From the NCBI RefSeq assembly GCF_030463535.1, contig NC_132898.1, positions 23,145,662-23,209,661 on the forward strand: DNA of 64,000 nucleotides, read 5' to 3'. Of the stretch, positions 1-10,728 are shown piece after piece. Each line of letters starts with the position of its first letter. Positions within the stretch are counted from its first letter, which is position 1. The DNA is from Salminus brasiliensis. Lineage: Eukaryota; Chordata; Actinopteri; Characiformes; Bryconidae. Made by a program: the position numbers and the translations under genes. A model generated the notes under the pieces. That model made no database searches and had not been told where the DNA came from. It saw nothing but the letters and a program-made list of their open reading frames with translations.

Positions 1-556
1 AGCCTCAAAGCTATTTTCAGTAGTGTTGTGTAAATTGTTTAATTTTTAACGCCGTCCCCCCAGTGTACACTGACATGTTAATTAGTCCACCCTGTGCACT
101 CAGGGGTCCAAGCACCGAGCTGATTTCCCTCAGGTACATTTCTAACCTCAAATGAAAACACATCATTATGTAGACAAGTCAGCACACGCTCATGTTCTAC
201 TTCAGAGTTTCATCATTTGAGTTTTTAAGCATCATAAACATCCCCAGCCTTTCCCCAGCGGACCCCTGTGAGACACTGGAACCAAGAGTCTTACACACTT
301 TAAAATATAGGTTACCTAATGGCCATGGGCTTGTAGTTGAAGGCAGGGGTGCAATTTGATCTGAGGCAGAAGCTTACATACAACAGGCTTTATACATAAA
401 ACTGGGTGAACAGGGATGATCATATTCTAATCATATCTAATGTCATTATTAGGTCTAATGATATCTAATGTGCGCATTCAGTTCAGACATTACATTTTAC
501 TGCCTGATTGCATTTTTGCAGTTCAGACACATTCTAAAATATTACATTATTATTCT
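1..556. other. Intergenic, no feature recognised
   Basis: AT-rich single-copy-looking DNA. I see no splice-bounded open frame, tandem repeat or recognisable transposon here. The stretch ends where a Tc1 terminal repeat begins. Confidence 0.5.
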
Positions 557-1650
557 ACAGTGCCTATAAACGTATATAAGTCACCCCCTGATTTTTCCCC
601 CTTTTATAGCTTTGATATCATATCTCATATGCTCATATAACGGAATCATGGTCAATATAAATAACAACTTAATAATAATAAAAATGTTTTTGCTTTTTAT
701 TTGGCAAAAAAAAAACAGAAGTGAAAACTCTCTCAGTAATGTTAATGAAATAAACATATATAATGTATAAAGAAGTGCTGGCATAAATATTCGCCCCCTT
801 TAAAGCGACTATCGTAATTGAACAGAGGTCCAGGCAATTGGTGCTAGCAGTCCACAGCTAGTGAAATGGAGATGACCTGAGTGCAGTGAATGTGTCTCGA
901 GTGACTGTAGTGTAAAGACGTCTGTCTGAAAGGTCCAGTCACTGCTTAATCAGTATTCCTGGCTACAAAAACACCATGAAGACAAAATAACACTCCCCAC
1001 AACTCAGAGTGTGAAGAGTATAAATTGGGGGATGCATACAAAAAATCTTTCAAGTCACTGAACATCCCCTGAAGTTAACTTGGAATGAATATGGCACATT
1101 TACATTTATGGCATTTAGCTAATACTCTTATCCAGAGCGACTAACATGGTTACTCATGTTACAGAGAAGGACCAATGGAGTGTTAGGAGTCTTGCCCAAG
1201 GACTCTTATTGGTGTAGTGCAACATAGCCACCCAGGAATCGAACCCCAGTCTCCAACATGGTGTGGTAGCTCATTGGCCGGTTGTGGTCTTATCTGTTGC
1301 GCCACACCAACCACAAAGCCTAGAGCAGACTAGTGAGTCTAGTGATGGAGCCCAGATGGAGGCAAGTCACCTTTGACTACTCTGAAGCAGCTAAGACGGG
1401 AGAGACTCTGCATACAACAACAGCTGGCAGGGTTCTTCACCAGTCAAAGCTTTATAGGAGAGCGGTTCACCCAGCGGCATGTGGGACACTCCAGGGTAAA
1501 CTGGAGGAAGGATCTTTGTTCTAATGAGACCAAAACTAAGCTTTTTGGCCACCAGACTTTTTTTTTTTTTTTTTGGAGGACACCTAACACTGCACATCAC
1601 CACAACCACAACACCGCCACAGTGAAGCATGGTGGCGGCAGCATCAATTT
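557..1650 (+). mobile_element. Tc1-type DNA transposon relic, 3' truncated, with nested SINE
   Basis: The left end matches the usual fish Tc1 terminal repeat (acagtgcctataaa, then a C-run near 590). From about 830 the text follows a fish Tc1 transposase gene: helix-turn-helix region at 860-1090, then the part around 1360-1540 with the signature 'ctaatgagaccaaaact' near 1521, where an active copy encodes a DDE catalytic Asp (an Asn codon reads here). The last recognisable piece is 'gtgaagcatggtggcggcag' at 1622-1641. The rest of the catalytic domain and the right terminal repeat are missing. The frame is broken many times, so no transposase can be made. A minus-strand SINE interrupts it at 1097-1314, so the Tc1 copy is the older insertion. 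Confidence 0.8.
1097..1314 (-). mobile_element. tRNA-derived SINE nested in the Tc1 relic
   Basis: Read on the minus strand it starts with a tRNA-like head (ggtgtggcgcaacagataag, a plausible A box; then a B-box-like ggttcgattcc around 1235-1245). It ends in the teleost SINE tail containing ctggataagagt and gctaaatgccataaatg. A closely similar full copy lies at 39,696-39,925. It sits between Tc1 sequences that were originally close together. Confidence 0.8.
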
Positions 1651-2465
1651 AACTCCTTCGGAGTAGTCATAGGTGTCTCATGAGGCGGCTTACCTCACTG
1701 ATCTTTTTCGGCCTGCTCTAGGCAGAATTATACATCCGCCATATTCCTTCCATCCCATCCAGACGATTAGACTGACTAGAAATGAATCCATTTTTAAAAG
1801 CAATAGAAGGGAAAACATCTAATAGGGTGAAATGAACAAGATAAAAGTTTTACACTAATAAAATATGTTCAACAGGAACCGCTGTGACTCGAAAGTTACA
1901 CACACACACACACACACACATAAATCCAGCATTTTATTTGCCTTAGAAACAACTTGAATGCACTTAAGCATGAGTGTTTGGATCGGACGTCACTACGTTA
2001 GCTAGATACTAGACTTTGCGCTGGCTACGCCTGAGCCTTCCAGAGCTCCATCTGATAAACAGACGCTGCTTTAGCGCTACAGTGTCGGAGCAAACCTTGT
2101 GCGCTCCAGGGACTCGTTAGCTAAACCCAGACGAGGGACAGTACAGTGTGAACACAGTAATTAGATCATCAGTGATGGGATTAGTGCACTGATGGGCTAA
2201 AGTGCCACAAACATCACTTGTTGTTCACTTTTCTCACAGTGGGCTGGCTAATGCTAATGCTAAAAACATGCAGAAAGCTTAGCTGCGTTTCCTTTTTTTA
2301 GATTATTTGCTCTTGACAAAGCTATACACATGAATTGAGTTCAGGGGTTGATCTCATAGATAATGTTATTTTCATGGTAGGCTGACAGTACTAATATTAA
2401 GTGTATTTATAGTGAAATTTTTTTTTTTTGCTTGCTAGCGCTCGTATCCTGTGACCTCTTGCCCC

Positions 2466-2468
<3 letters not shown>
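1651..2468. other. Intergenic, with a short (AC)n at 1897-1920
   Basis: No coding or transposon signal recognised apart from the dinucleotide run. The 1980-2220 part is mixed-composition single-copy DNA. Confidence 0.4.
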
Positions 2469-2515
<47 letters not shown>

Positions 2516-2516
2516 A

Positions 2517-2582
<66 letters not shown>
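2469..2582. repeat. Compound microsatellite (CT)n(TA)n
   Basis: A pure CT run of about 27 bp passes directly into about 85 bp of almost pure TA. The long minus-strand open frames over it (YIYI and RERE strings) are artefacts. Confidence 0.95.
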
Positions 2583-2584
<2 letters not shown>

Positions 2585-3706
2585 CTGAATACACTCTCGA
2601 TGGCATAGTTATTGTTGCTAGTGACCCTCAACCTGGTCAGCCTAGCTTTTCGGCCTGATTTGTGTAGAAGTTACGCACAGTGCAAATATCAAAATATGGC
2701 AAAATATTTAATTTAATTATTTAATGTTACTTGTATTGTCATTGCCGTTATAGTGTTTTTACACTTCAACATTTTATTGGCAGTTTGCAGAACAATTTAG
2801 AAGTATATATAAATGTAGCTTAGCATTTATTCCATTTACTGCACATATTTGTATTTGTTTATTTTTGTTGATCATATTTATTGTCTTTGTTGTTATTGTC
2901 TATGCACACTGTCACTGCCTGACAGTGGACAATGTTTTGTCCACTGTCCTTGCACTACTGTGTCATGTCTTACCAATTCTGCACCAGAGACTTAGTCTGT
3001 GCCCTGTCTGTGTTTTGTTGTACTGTACAAGTCTGTATTAGTACAATTACAACTAAGTTGAATTGAATTAAAGTTGGAAAAATGATGATCAGGATTATAA
3101 CTGGAACTAATGCATATTTTATGATATACAGTTTAAACACACAGTCATTTGTAAGCTTTGTTCAGGTCTGTTCCAGAAGGAGCAGGCAGTTTATCCACTA
3201 GAAGGTGCTGCGGCGCTGCAGCTCAGTGTGTAATCTGGACTAGGGATGAACAAGGACAGTAGGCTGGGTGTGTGGTTAGAAATGGTTCATCCTGGTTAGC
3301 GCAAGTTATTGTGCAAGAGTTTTTTTTCTGCATTTGCTCCAAACCACCAGGCAGGTCTTCATTAGAGCTGGAACACTTACTACGTCTATCTGGCCCACAT
3401 AACAGTACTGACTTCATCTGAACCTGAAAAGACTATTACCTAACTGTCTACATTTGAGCCAGTTTTGGCCCAAACATAAATGCTGTAGGAATGATTGACA
3501 TGGTAGGTTGCAGATAGGTCACATGTGGCCTACAGGTCAAATGTTAAAACAAACCGTATACGAGGCGGCTGCGGTTGTGCCAGGTTAGGCCAACAGTGCA
3601 CTTGCCATTGCCATAACTGACTATGTTTGGTTCAGAATCATCTGCTATCTGAGTATTTCTTTTCAGTCACTCAGGCTGGAATTGCCTGACAGCCTTCTTA
3701 CATAAA
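2583..3706. other. Intergenic, no gene recognised
   Basis: AT-rich DNA. The part at about 2,880-3,075 (alternating 'tgcactactgt' and 'ctgtac' words ending in 'gttgaattgaattaaag') resembles the 3' tail of some fish retroelements, but I cannot assign it. Confidence 0.35.
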
Positions 3707-3797
3707 CAGTAGAGACAGCTACTCCAACAAAAGCAGGATAAAGAAGAAGAAACAATGAATGAGCAGATGTCCTAATACTTTTGCCCATATAGTGTAG
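3707..3797 (-). mobile_element. Truncated MITE ('tatggacaaaagtattggg' family)
   Basis: Read on the minus strand it begins with the family's terminal word (ctatatgggcaaaagtatta) and runs into 'gtagctgtctctactgttta'. The rest of the element is missing. Fuller relatives lie at 4,052, 11,245 and 27,641. Confidence 0.7.
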
Positions 3798-3839
3798 AAT
3801 TGTCCTGCCAAGACATGTATGTTGTCTGAAATTTGCCTA

Positions 3840-4020
3840 GTTTTACCATAGTGCTACAAGGCTAATAATTGAGGCCTTAGTACATCTGTTTTTAGCTATG
3901 CTAGCATACTTCAGTCCATGTTTATAGAAAACAGAGAGTGGTACAGTGTGAGAAACCACTAGAAAGACTGTTTAAGGAGAGAGTGTGATTATTAAGGAAC
4001 ACATTTAGCACTATGATCAT
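3840..4020. repeat. Dispersed uncharacterised repeat, copy 1
   Basis: Shares words such as 'cagtgtgagaaacca' and 'gtttaaggagagagtgt' with the duplicated block at 21.6-22.5 kb, and in inverted form with 37.2-37.3 kb. No coding capacity or terminal repeat is visible. Not assigned to a known family. Confidence 0.4.
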
Positions 4021-4051
4021 TGCTGGCTTTAAGCTTTCACTGATAGCTAGG

Positions 4052-4348
4052 TACACTACATGGACAAAAGTATTGGGACTCCTGCTCATTTGCTGCTTCT
4101 TTCGAAATCAAGGGTAGGTCTATTCATTTATTTGCTTATCCTGCATTTGTTGGAGTAACTTGTTGGCTTATTACAAGATTTTGGAACATCGCTGTGCGGA
4201 TTTGATTGCACCTAGTGACAAGAGCATTAGTGAGGTCAGGAGGTTGGATTATCACCACCCCACCTCAACCCCAACTCCCCAGATCATCCCAAAAGTATTG
4301 AATGGAGCACCAAACATATCATCCCAGAGAGCACAGTTCCATATATAG
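4052..4348 (+). mobile_element. MITE, 'tatggacaaaagtattggg' family, 3' truncated
   Basis: Begins tacactacatggacaaaagt and continues through 'ttttggaacatcgctgtg' and 'gagcattagtgaggtcagga', the conserved interior of a common teleost MITE with no coding sequence. It stops inside the interior, so the right terminal repeat is missing. Confidence 0.75.
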
Positions 4349-4928
4349 TTATTATTATTATTTTTCTTTATATACAATATCGAAATCAAAGAAGCAAACC
4401 TAAGACTATGAACATGTCTTGGCTGCTAGATTATGTTTGGAGTAAAGAGGAGAACGTGTGTAAATCAGATTTATTGCTGAATGAATAAATGTCACTGTCC
4501 AGCTGCCAGTGGTGGATCAGTCAGGTGTGTATCATTTAGATAATGAGAGGCAGGTGGAGATGGGGCTCAATGGGAGTTCACTGGACCATACAGTGCCTCA
4601 GACTCCCTGTGGTTCTGTCAGTAAAGAGTATAAGAGTGACAGGAGGTGTTCAGAGCTGGAGGAGTTAGGGGGAGACGGCCGATGTGACAGGACACACTCC
4701 AGCAGTGTGTGTGGTGGCGCTCCGTCAACACCTTAGGTAAGGCTAATGAATGACACTTCTCGTACATGTTGCTGTATGAGTTTTTTGTTAGAGATGATGT
4801 CCAAAATCTGACTACCATAGGCTAGCTGAAGAGTTAAAAAGTATGCGTAAAGAAATCCTAACTGTGTCAAGAAATTTATTCAGTAAGTTCTATAAGTCAC
4901 TGATTGAGTTCTGTGGATTATTACTATA
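4349..4928. other. Intergenic upstream of the receptor gene
   Basis: The open frame at 4,509-4,736 has no splice context or recognisable domain. No promoter element is obvious. Confidence 0.35.
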
Positions 4929-5462
4929 ATTCAGTAACTACTATGAGTTCTGCACTGTCCACTATGAATTATTCAGTAACTACTGAGTTCTGCACTGTCC
5001 ACTATGAATTATTCAGTAACTACTGAGTTCTACACTGTCCACTATGAATTATTCAGTAACTACTGAGTTCTACACTGTCCACTATGAATTATTCAGTAAC
5101 TCCTATGAGTTCTACACTGTCCACTATGAATTATTCAGTAACTACTGAGTTCTGCACTGTCCACTATGAATTATTCAGTAACTACTGAGTTCTGCACTGT
5201 CCACTATGAATTATTCAGTAACTACCGAGTTCTGCACTGTCCACTATAAATTATTCAGTAACTACTGAGTTCTGCACTGTCCACTATGAATTATTCAGTA
5301 ACTACTAAGTTCTGCACTGTCCACTATGAATTATTCAGTAACTACTGAGTTCTACACTGTCCACTATGAATTATTCAGTAACTACTGAGTTCTACACTGT
5401 CCACTATGAATTGTTCAGTAACTCCTATGAGTTCTACACTGTCCACTATGAATTATTCAGTA
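4929..5462 (+). repeat. 40 bp minisatellite, about 12 copies
   Basis: Units read 'actatgaattattcagtaac' followed by 'tactgagttctgcactgtcc'. Copies differ by single substitutions and by small insertions (a 'ctcctatgagttc' variant). The array ends about 360 bp before the receptor start codon. Confidence 0.95.
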
Positions 5463-5755
5463 TGGACTGTGAGTTATTTAGTGTCCAGAATGACTTACTC
5501 AGTGTTCACTGTAAATTATTCAGTAACTACTTTGATTATGAATGTCAAAGTACTTTGATTATGAATAATTCCATATTTACTATGAATTATTTATTTTGTA
5601 TTATGAATTACTAAGTAGCCACTATGAACCTTTCAATATCTTCTATGATTTACGCAGTAATTGCTGTAAATTATTCAGTATCCATTATGAGTTTTTCAGT
5701 AACCACTATGAATTACCCAGTAACTGCTATACAGTATTCAGTATTAATTGTAGTC
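5463..5755 (+). repeat. Degenerate extension of the 40 bp repeat
   Basis: Irregular copies of the core word 'tatgaattattcagta' spaced about 20-40 bp apart, running up to some 65 bp before the receptor start codon. Related copies occur in intron 1 of that gene. Confidence 0.8.
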
Positions 5756-5819
5756 GTAATTATTAAATTAGTCTTCTGGTAGTGCTCATGGAACACGTCC
5801 TCTGTTTGTCAGCCGAGTG

Positions 5820-7539
5820 ATGGACCTTTACTTTATGACCCGTGGGCTGCTGTATCTGTTTCTGCCCATGTTTGGCATCCCGGGAAACTGCACTGTAATC
5901 TGGGCCTTTCTGCGGGCGCTGCACCAAGAGGGCAGCCTCCTGCCAGCCGACGCCATCGTCCTGCACCTGGCCTGCGCTAACCTGCTGGTGGTGGGTGTTC
6001 GCTGTGTGTTTGAAACACTCGCCAACTTCCAGGTTTTTAACGTTTTCAACGACACCGGCTGTAAGAGCATCTACTTTATGTACAGGTAATTATCAGGTAT
6101 ACTCAGTTATTGCTTACAACTGGTGCTGATATTGCTGCTTATTGTATTGATATTATTGCACAGCTTTGCAATGACTGTATTACATGTAACAACGTACACC
6201 TGCTTTATTCAGATATTACTATGAATTATCCAGTAATTACTATGAATTATTCAGTACCCACTGTTAATTATTTAGTATCCACTATGAATTACCCACTGAC
6301 TACTATAAATTATTCAGTTTCCACTGTGAATTATTTAGTATGCACTATGAATTTCCCAGTAACTTCTATAAATTGTTCAGCATCCATTATGAATGATTCT
6401 GTATCCACTATGAATTATTTAGTATCTACTATGATGTATTCTGTATCCACTATGAATTATTTAGTATCTACTATGATGTATTCTGTATCCATTATAAATT
6501 ATGCAGTACTCACTACAAATTATTTAGTAACTACTATACATTATTCAGTATCCATTATGAATTATTCAGTGATAAATGAATAGTTTGATGTTTAGTTTAC
6601 AGTAGATCAGTAGGCACCCTTAACCACATCAACAAGTCTGCACCACTTTAATGAAGACTTGGCTGCAGAGAGAAGCGCGTAGGACTGCATTTACTGACAA
6701 AATCTGGGTGACTTGACCTTTGGCATTTGTTAGCAATGCTAGCCTCGTAGCTTCAGCACTAAACTCTGTATAAACTGTATGAACTGGGAAACTTGCAGAT
6801 GTTTCAGTCAAATTTGAATGTAGTTCCATCCTGCAGGACGTCTCGTGGGCTCTCTATCTGGCTGACCTTCACACTGAGCACCTATCAGTGTCTGAGCATA
6901 GCACCTCCTGGCTCTGTCTGGGTGACCATCCGCTCCCTCTTCGGGCGCTACCTATGGGTCATCTTCCTAGTGCTGTGGGTCATTAACGTCTCTGTCAGCG
7001 GTCCAACTGCGGCCTTTGCCGTGGCGGCGAAGAATGACTCCAAGTTGATGGAGAACAGCATCAACATACAGTTCTGTTTCATCGGTTTCCCGTCTGCTTA
7101 CGCTAAAGACGCTAATGGCGCGGCTCAGTTGGTCAGGGATGTTATCCCAATGTCACTAATGACCACTGCTAGCTTCATCATCCTTGTCTTCCTCTACCGC
7201 CACAGCCAGCAGGTCAAAGGTCTCCGAAGCAGCGTGGGAAGCGGAGGAGGGGGTGGGGCTTCAGCTGAGCGCCGGGCAGCCTTCACTGTGGTGGCACTGG
7301 TGACGCTGTACGTGCTGATGTACGGAGTGGACAACGGGCTGTGGGTGTACACGTTGTCAGTGAGGCAGACGCTGGCGTCTCCGCTCTCCAGTGACCTGAG
7401 GATTTTCTTCTCGTCCCTCTTCGCGGCCATCAGCCCCATCATCATCATCACTACTAATACCAAAGTGAAGAAGCAGCTGCAGTTCGGCAGAGAGGAGAAG
7501 GCCTCGCCAGGACCCAACACAAACCTCTCTAAGGTTTAA
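5820..7539 (+). CDS. V1R-like olfactory receptor, ora family (probably ora3-like), two exons
   Basis: Seven-transmembrane G-protein-coupled chemoreceptor of the fish ora (V1R-like) family, expected in the plasma membrane of olfactory sensory neurons. Exon 1 is 5820-6085 and exon 2 is 6837-7539 (stop 7537-7539). They join in phase 2 (AG|G, Arg89) into 322 residues, a normal family length. Splice sites are tacag|gtaatt and ctgcag|gacg. Helices: TM1 about 9-31 (GIPGN 19-23), TM2 44-64, TM3 84-108, TM4 126-150, TM5 190-210, TM6 234-262, TM7 276-297. The family-type RGLSIWLTF follows the splice junction and SIAPPG (109-114) ends TM3. Cys81 and Cys169 can form the usual disulfide. Sequons lie at Asn77 and Asn155, and a Gly-rich run in loop 3 (223-229). 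ATG 5820 gives the short N-terminus usual in V1Rs. An acceptor-like site at 5812 (tgtttgtcag) leaves an upstream exon possible. One intron fits ora3 from memory; ora4 is the alternative. Confidence 0.9.
6200..6585 (+). repeat. Degenerate tandem repeat in receptor intron 1
   Basis: About 18 irregular units with the core 'tccactatgaattatttagt', clearly related to the array upstream of exon 1. It fills more than half of the 751 bp intron (6086-6836). The open frame through it (6110-6583) is a by-product of the repeat. Confidence 0.85.
6590..6790. repeat. Dispersed uncharacterised repeat, copy 2 (intronic)
   Basis: 'gaagac', 'tgggtgac' and 'tttgttagcaatgctagcc' occur in the same order in the 21.69-21.77 kb copy. 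Lies between the tandem repeat and the acceptor of exon 2. Confidence 0.4.
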
Positions 7540-7543
7540 TAAA
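7538..7543 (+). terminator. AATAAA overlapping the receptor stop codon
   Basis: The hexamer overlaps the TAA stop. If used, the 3' UTR would be only some 20 nt. Another AATAAA lies near 7,804 (caaataaaaaa) and would give a more ordinary 3' UTR of about 290 nt. Confidence 0.35.
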
Positions 7544-7559
7544 GGCTTTTAGCACTGGA

Positions 7560-8174
7560 GCTATGGGGATAATTAGCTAACAAGCAATGAAAGCTTATAA
7601 CCCACCAATTAGCACGGTGCTAACTGCAGCAGCAGCAGACAGCAGATAGCAGGTCGTTTCACAACAGAAATGTGGTATGGAATTATTCTACACTTCAAAA
7701 TCAGAGAGACTCAAACTGTATGGATTAAAATGTTGAAATGCAGCTTTATTGCAAAACTGGAAAAAACATATTTCATTATATTATTATTGGGACAGTTGTT
7801 CAAATAAAAAAAGTAAGGTGGGAAATCTTATCATAATATTTTAGAGCTTAAAATCTTTGAAATAAAAGGTTGAGAATATTAAAATATATACTTTCTATAT
7901 ATAATATATTTGAAATACAATATTGCAATGCTGAACAACATTAATTTAACATTAATAAAGTTAATATTTCATTATTGCAAAGCTTTAAAATATCATATTT
8001 TAATGTTGAAACTCTTTTCATATTAATTGGTTAATCATTTTTTAATTATATTTTGAAATATAATAAATAATAATAACATATCTAAAATATAATATAATAA
8101 AAATATAATAAAAATTTAACATGGTTGGAAATCTTTTAAATATAATATATTTAAAAATATGTCTATATATTTAA

Positions 8175-8180
<6 letters not shown>
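7560..8180. other. AT-rich DNA downstream of the receptor
   Basis: Very AT-rich, with recurring 'aaatataatat' words and candidate polyadenylation hexamers. No gene seen. Confidence 0.4.
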
Positions 8181-8230
<50 letters not shown>

Positions 8231-8236
8231 TATTCT

Positions 8237-8274
<38 letters not shown>

Positions 8275-8287
8275 TATTTGAGAATGT
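8181..8287. repeat. (TA)n microsatellite with inverted flanks
   Basis: Two TA runs (about 8,181-8,227 and 8,240-8,270). 'tattctcaaatata' at about 8,231 is mirrored by 'tatatttgagaatg' at about 8,273, so the tract could fold into a long hairpin. Confidence 0.85.
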
Positions 8288-8639
8288 AATATTTTAAGGT
8301 TAACAATCATTCAATATTCTGCGTTCAGCAATATTTGAAATATAATATTTAAAGGTTGGAAGCTTTAACATTATTCATGGAGCTGCTAATGAGGAACATT
8401 TCATTGTGCACTAGAGGGAGACTTTCTGAAGGTGAAGAAATGAAAATCTTTGCTTCACTGCTCCGCTCTGATCAGTTCTGTTATTTTCCCTCGGAGTTGA
8501 ACCCACCCACCTTTTCACAGTGTGTTTTCTTATTTATGCAAATTCAGCCTGAACTTCTGCCCTGTAATTTCTGAGCGGATAGTAAAGGGACTCCGAGCTC
8601 CTCTCCTGTGGGTTCTGTAATGGTGTTGTTTTGTCTCTT

Positions 8640-8760
8640 TAGTGGTCATTAACAGTTTGCGTGCGGTGTGTGAAACGTCCCATGGGTAAATAATGAAAGT
8701 GTCTAATTGCCTTGGAGAATAAGGCCTAAAGCCCATGGGACAGCGAGCGCTCTCTGCAGG
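8640..8760. promoter_or_regulatory. Possible conserved non-coding element
   Basis: Non-repetitive block with homeodomain-type words (taaataatg, ctaattgcc) between inverted arms gtcccatggg and cccatgggac. Nearby 'tttatgcaaattc' at about 8,533 resembles an octamer site. No coding potential. Proposed from composition only. Confidence 0.25.
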
Positions 8761-8936
8761 ACAGTACGCAGGAATAATAATAGAATAATAAAGACGTCAG
8801 TCATAACAGCTTTCAGATCAGTTAAAAATGCAGATAGGAGTCTGCCTGACCTTTATTAAAGTTAAAATTAGAGTTCACATACTCATTAGTACATGACATG
8901 ACCGGTGTCTCTTCTCAAATCATGGCTAGTAGCTGG

Positions 8937-9110
8937 GAGTTTGCCCCTTTTCACTGCAGTAACAATCTCTACTCTTCTGGGAAGGCGTTTACACTAGATG
9001 TTGGGACATTATACACTGGCTCCATCACTCCAGTGTCTAAGGGACCTTGAAACTTATCTAATATCACTCATTTGAAAGGTGTCTGGATACTTTTGGACAT
9101 TTAGTGTACA
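8937..9110 (+). mobile_element. 3' part of a MITE, 'tatggacaaaagtattggg' superfamily
   Basis: Contains 'ctactcttctgggaaggcg' and 'actagatgttgggaca', then ends 'cttttggacatttagtgtac', the right terminal repeat type of this MITE group. The left end is missing. Confidence 0.65.
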
Positions 9111-9877
9111 TTTAGAATCAGTACTTGTGTGGTCATGATGCTGCTTCAGAGTTTTTAGGAGATCACTCCAGTCTGTGTGGAGCTGTGTTGGTGGGGTAGT
9201 GTTGGTGCAGGTACTAGGCCATGCTAGCATTGTGTTAGCAACACTGAGTGGTGTACAGGTCATCATCTCTGACTTTATTTGCACCTTCATTTGTGGCTGC
9301 TCATCATCCCTGGTCAGTGGAAATGCCTTTTAGCACAGTATACATTTACAAAGAACAGATTTAGAGCCCCTGACTCTGCTATTACACGCTGCTAATTAAG
9401 ATTAGACACAGCAGATTCAATCCCTGCTCCCTCTTGGGACGATGAAGATTATGAGGATGTTGGTAGTAATGAAGAGGTTTGGGGTGATGATGAAGATGGT
9501 GATGATTGGCCCATGCCTCATATTCTTCACACCACTGAAATCTGATTGGTCAAAGACACAGACTCCGGTGGAATGAAGGATAGAAAGCATGGATGAGTGC
9601 AGGGACGTCCTTCTGCTCGCTTCTGCTGAGAAAACACCACTGACCACAGCATTCCATTCACTTTACACAGTTTCACTTTCAAATACGGTTTTATAGAAAC
9701 AGTTTAGCCTTTAAACTTCTACCGGAAGACTAGCAATTACACTCTTAAGCTATTACCAGTTTCCCCCTGAAAATCAACCCCTTAAACAGTCCATCTGTGG
9801 TCCCCAAAGTCCCTCACTCTTATGACTACTTTACCTACACACTAGTTTCATTGTAGTTACCAAGTAATTAGTATTAG
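9111..9877. other. Intergenic, nothing recognised
   Basis: Single-copy-looking DNA. A short ATG/GAT-rich stretch lies at about 9,435-9,510. No supported gene. Confidence 0.35.
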
Positions 9878-10230
9878 TAGACTCTGAATAATACTGAATA
9901 ATACAGAGTGGATACTGAATAATACATGGTCTCAGTAATTCACTGTGGGTACTGAACAATCCTTAGTAGATACTGAATAGTTCATAGTTGATACTGAACA
10001 ATCCATATTAGATACTGAATAATTCATAGTGGATATTATACAAGTCCTAGGAGATGCTAAAGACACTGGCAAATTAAACATAGATACTGAACAATATAAC
10101 TATGAACTATGAACAATCCACTATAGTAACTGAATAACTCATAGTGTATACTGAATACACCGTAGTGCAACCTGCATATTTCATAGTGGATACTTAATTA
10201 GTCATAGTAGAATACTATATACTAATATTA
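9878..10230 (-). repeat. Degenerate repeat, reverse-complement relative of the receptor-flanking array
   Basis: Units such as 'gatactgaataattcatagt' are the reverse complement of the 'actatgaattattcagtatc' core at 4.9-5.75 kb and in receptor intron 1. Highly diverged, about 15 units. Confidence 0.75.
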
Positions 10231-10302
10231 AAGAACTCATACTGGATACACATTCATTTGTTTAGGTTGTCTAACAGCATTAAATGTTTCAGCAGACTGA
10301 AG

Positions 10303-10305
10303 TTG

Positions 10306-10359
<54 letters not shown>

Positions 10360-10368
10360 TGTGTGTGT
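10303..10368. repeat. (GT)n microsatellite
   Basis: Nearly pure GT with two TTG interruptions. Explains the long Cys/Val frames on both strands. Confidence 0.95.
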
Positions 10369-10496
10369 AAGCTCTGCATGATCAAACCTGTAGAGTGCTG
10401 GTCGTGTCCCTGCAGGCCAAACCCAGCAGAAATGCCTCTGTGCCTGTAAAACATGTTGAGACGAGCACACACCTTCTCTTTCTCCCTCTCTATCAC

Positions 10497-10528
<32 letters not shown>

Positions 10529-10543
10529 CACTCACACACACAT
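10497..10543. repeat. (CA)n microsatellite
   Basis: CA run of about 28 bp followed by an interrupted second run. Confidence 0.9.
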
Positions 10544-10728
10544 TAACGTTTTAGTTTGCAACTGTCCAAAGTACTTTAGTGCTTTTTTTAATGTCTCTCA
10601 CCCCCACCAGCTGTTCTGTCTGCCAGTCTCTTCACACCTGTAAACACAGACAGTCAGTTAGATGTAACAAACACAAACAACAACAAGCAAATAAACAAAC
10701 AGAGCTGCAGTAACGGCAGAGTGTAGTG

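Noticed and set aside
6110..6583. 157-residue + frame after receptor exon 1
   Set aside because: Lies in the intron and consists of tandem-repeat translation. The receptor continues at 6837 after splicing.
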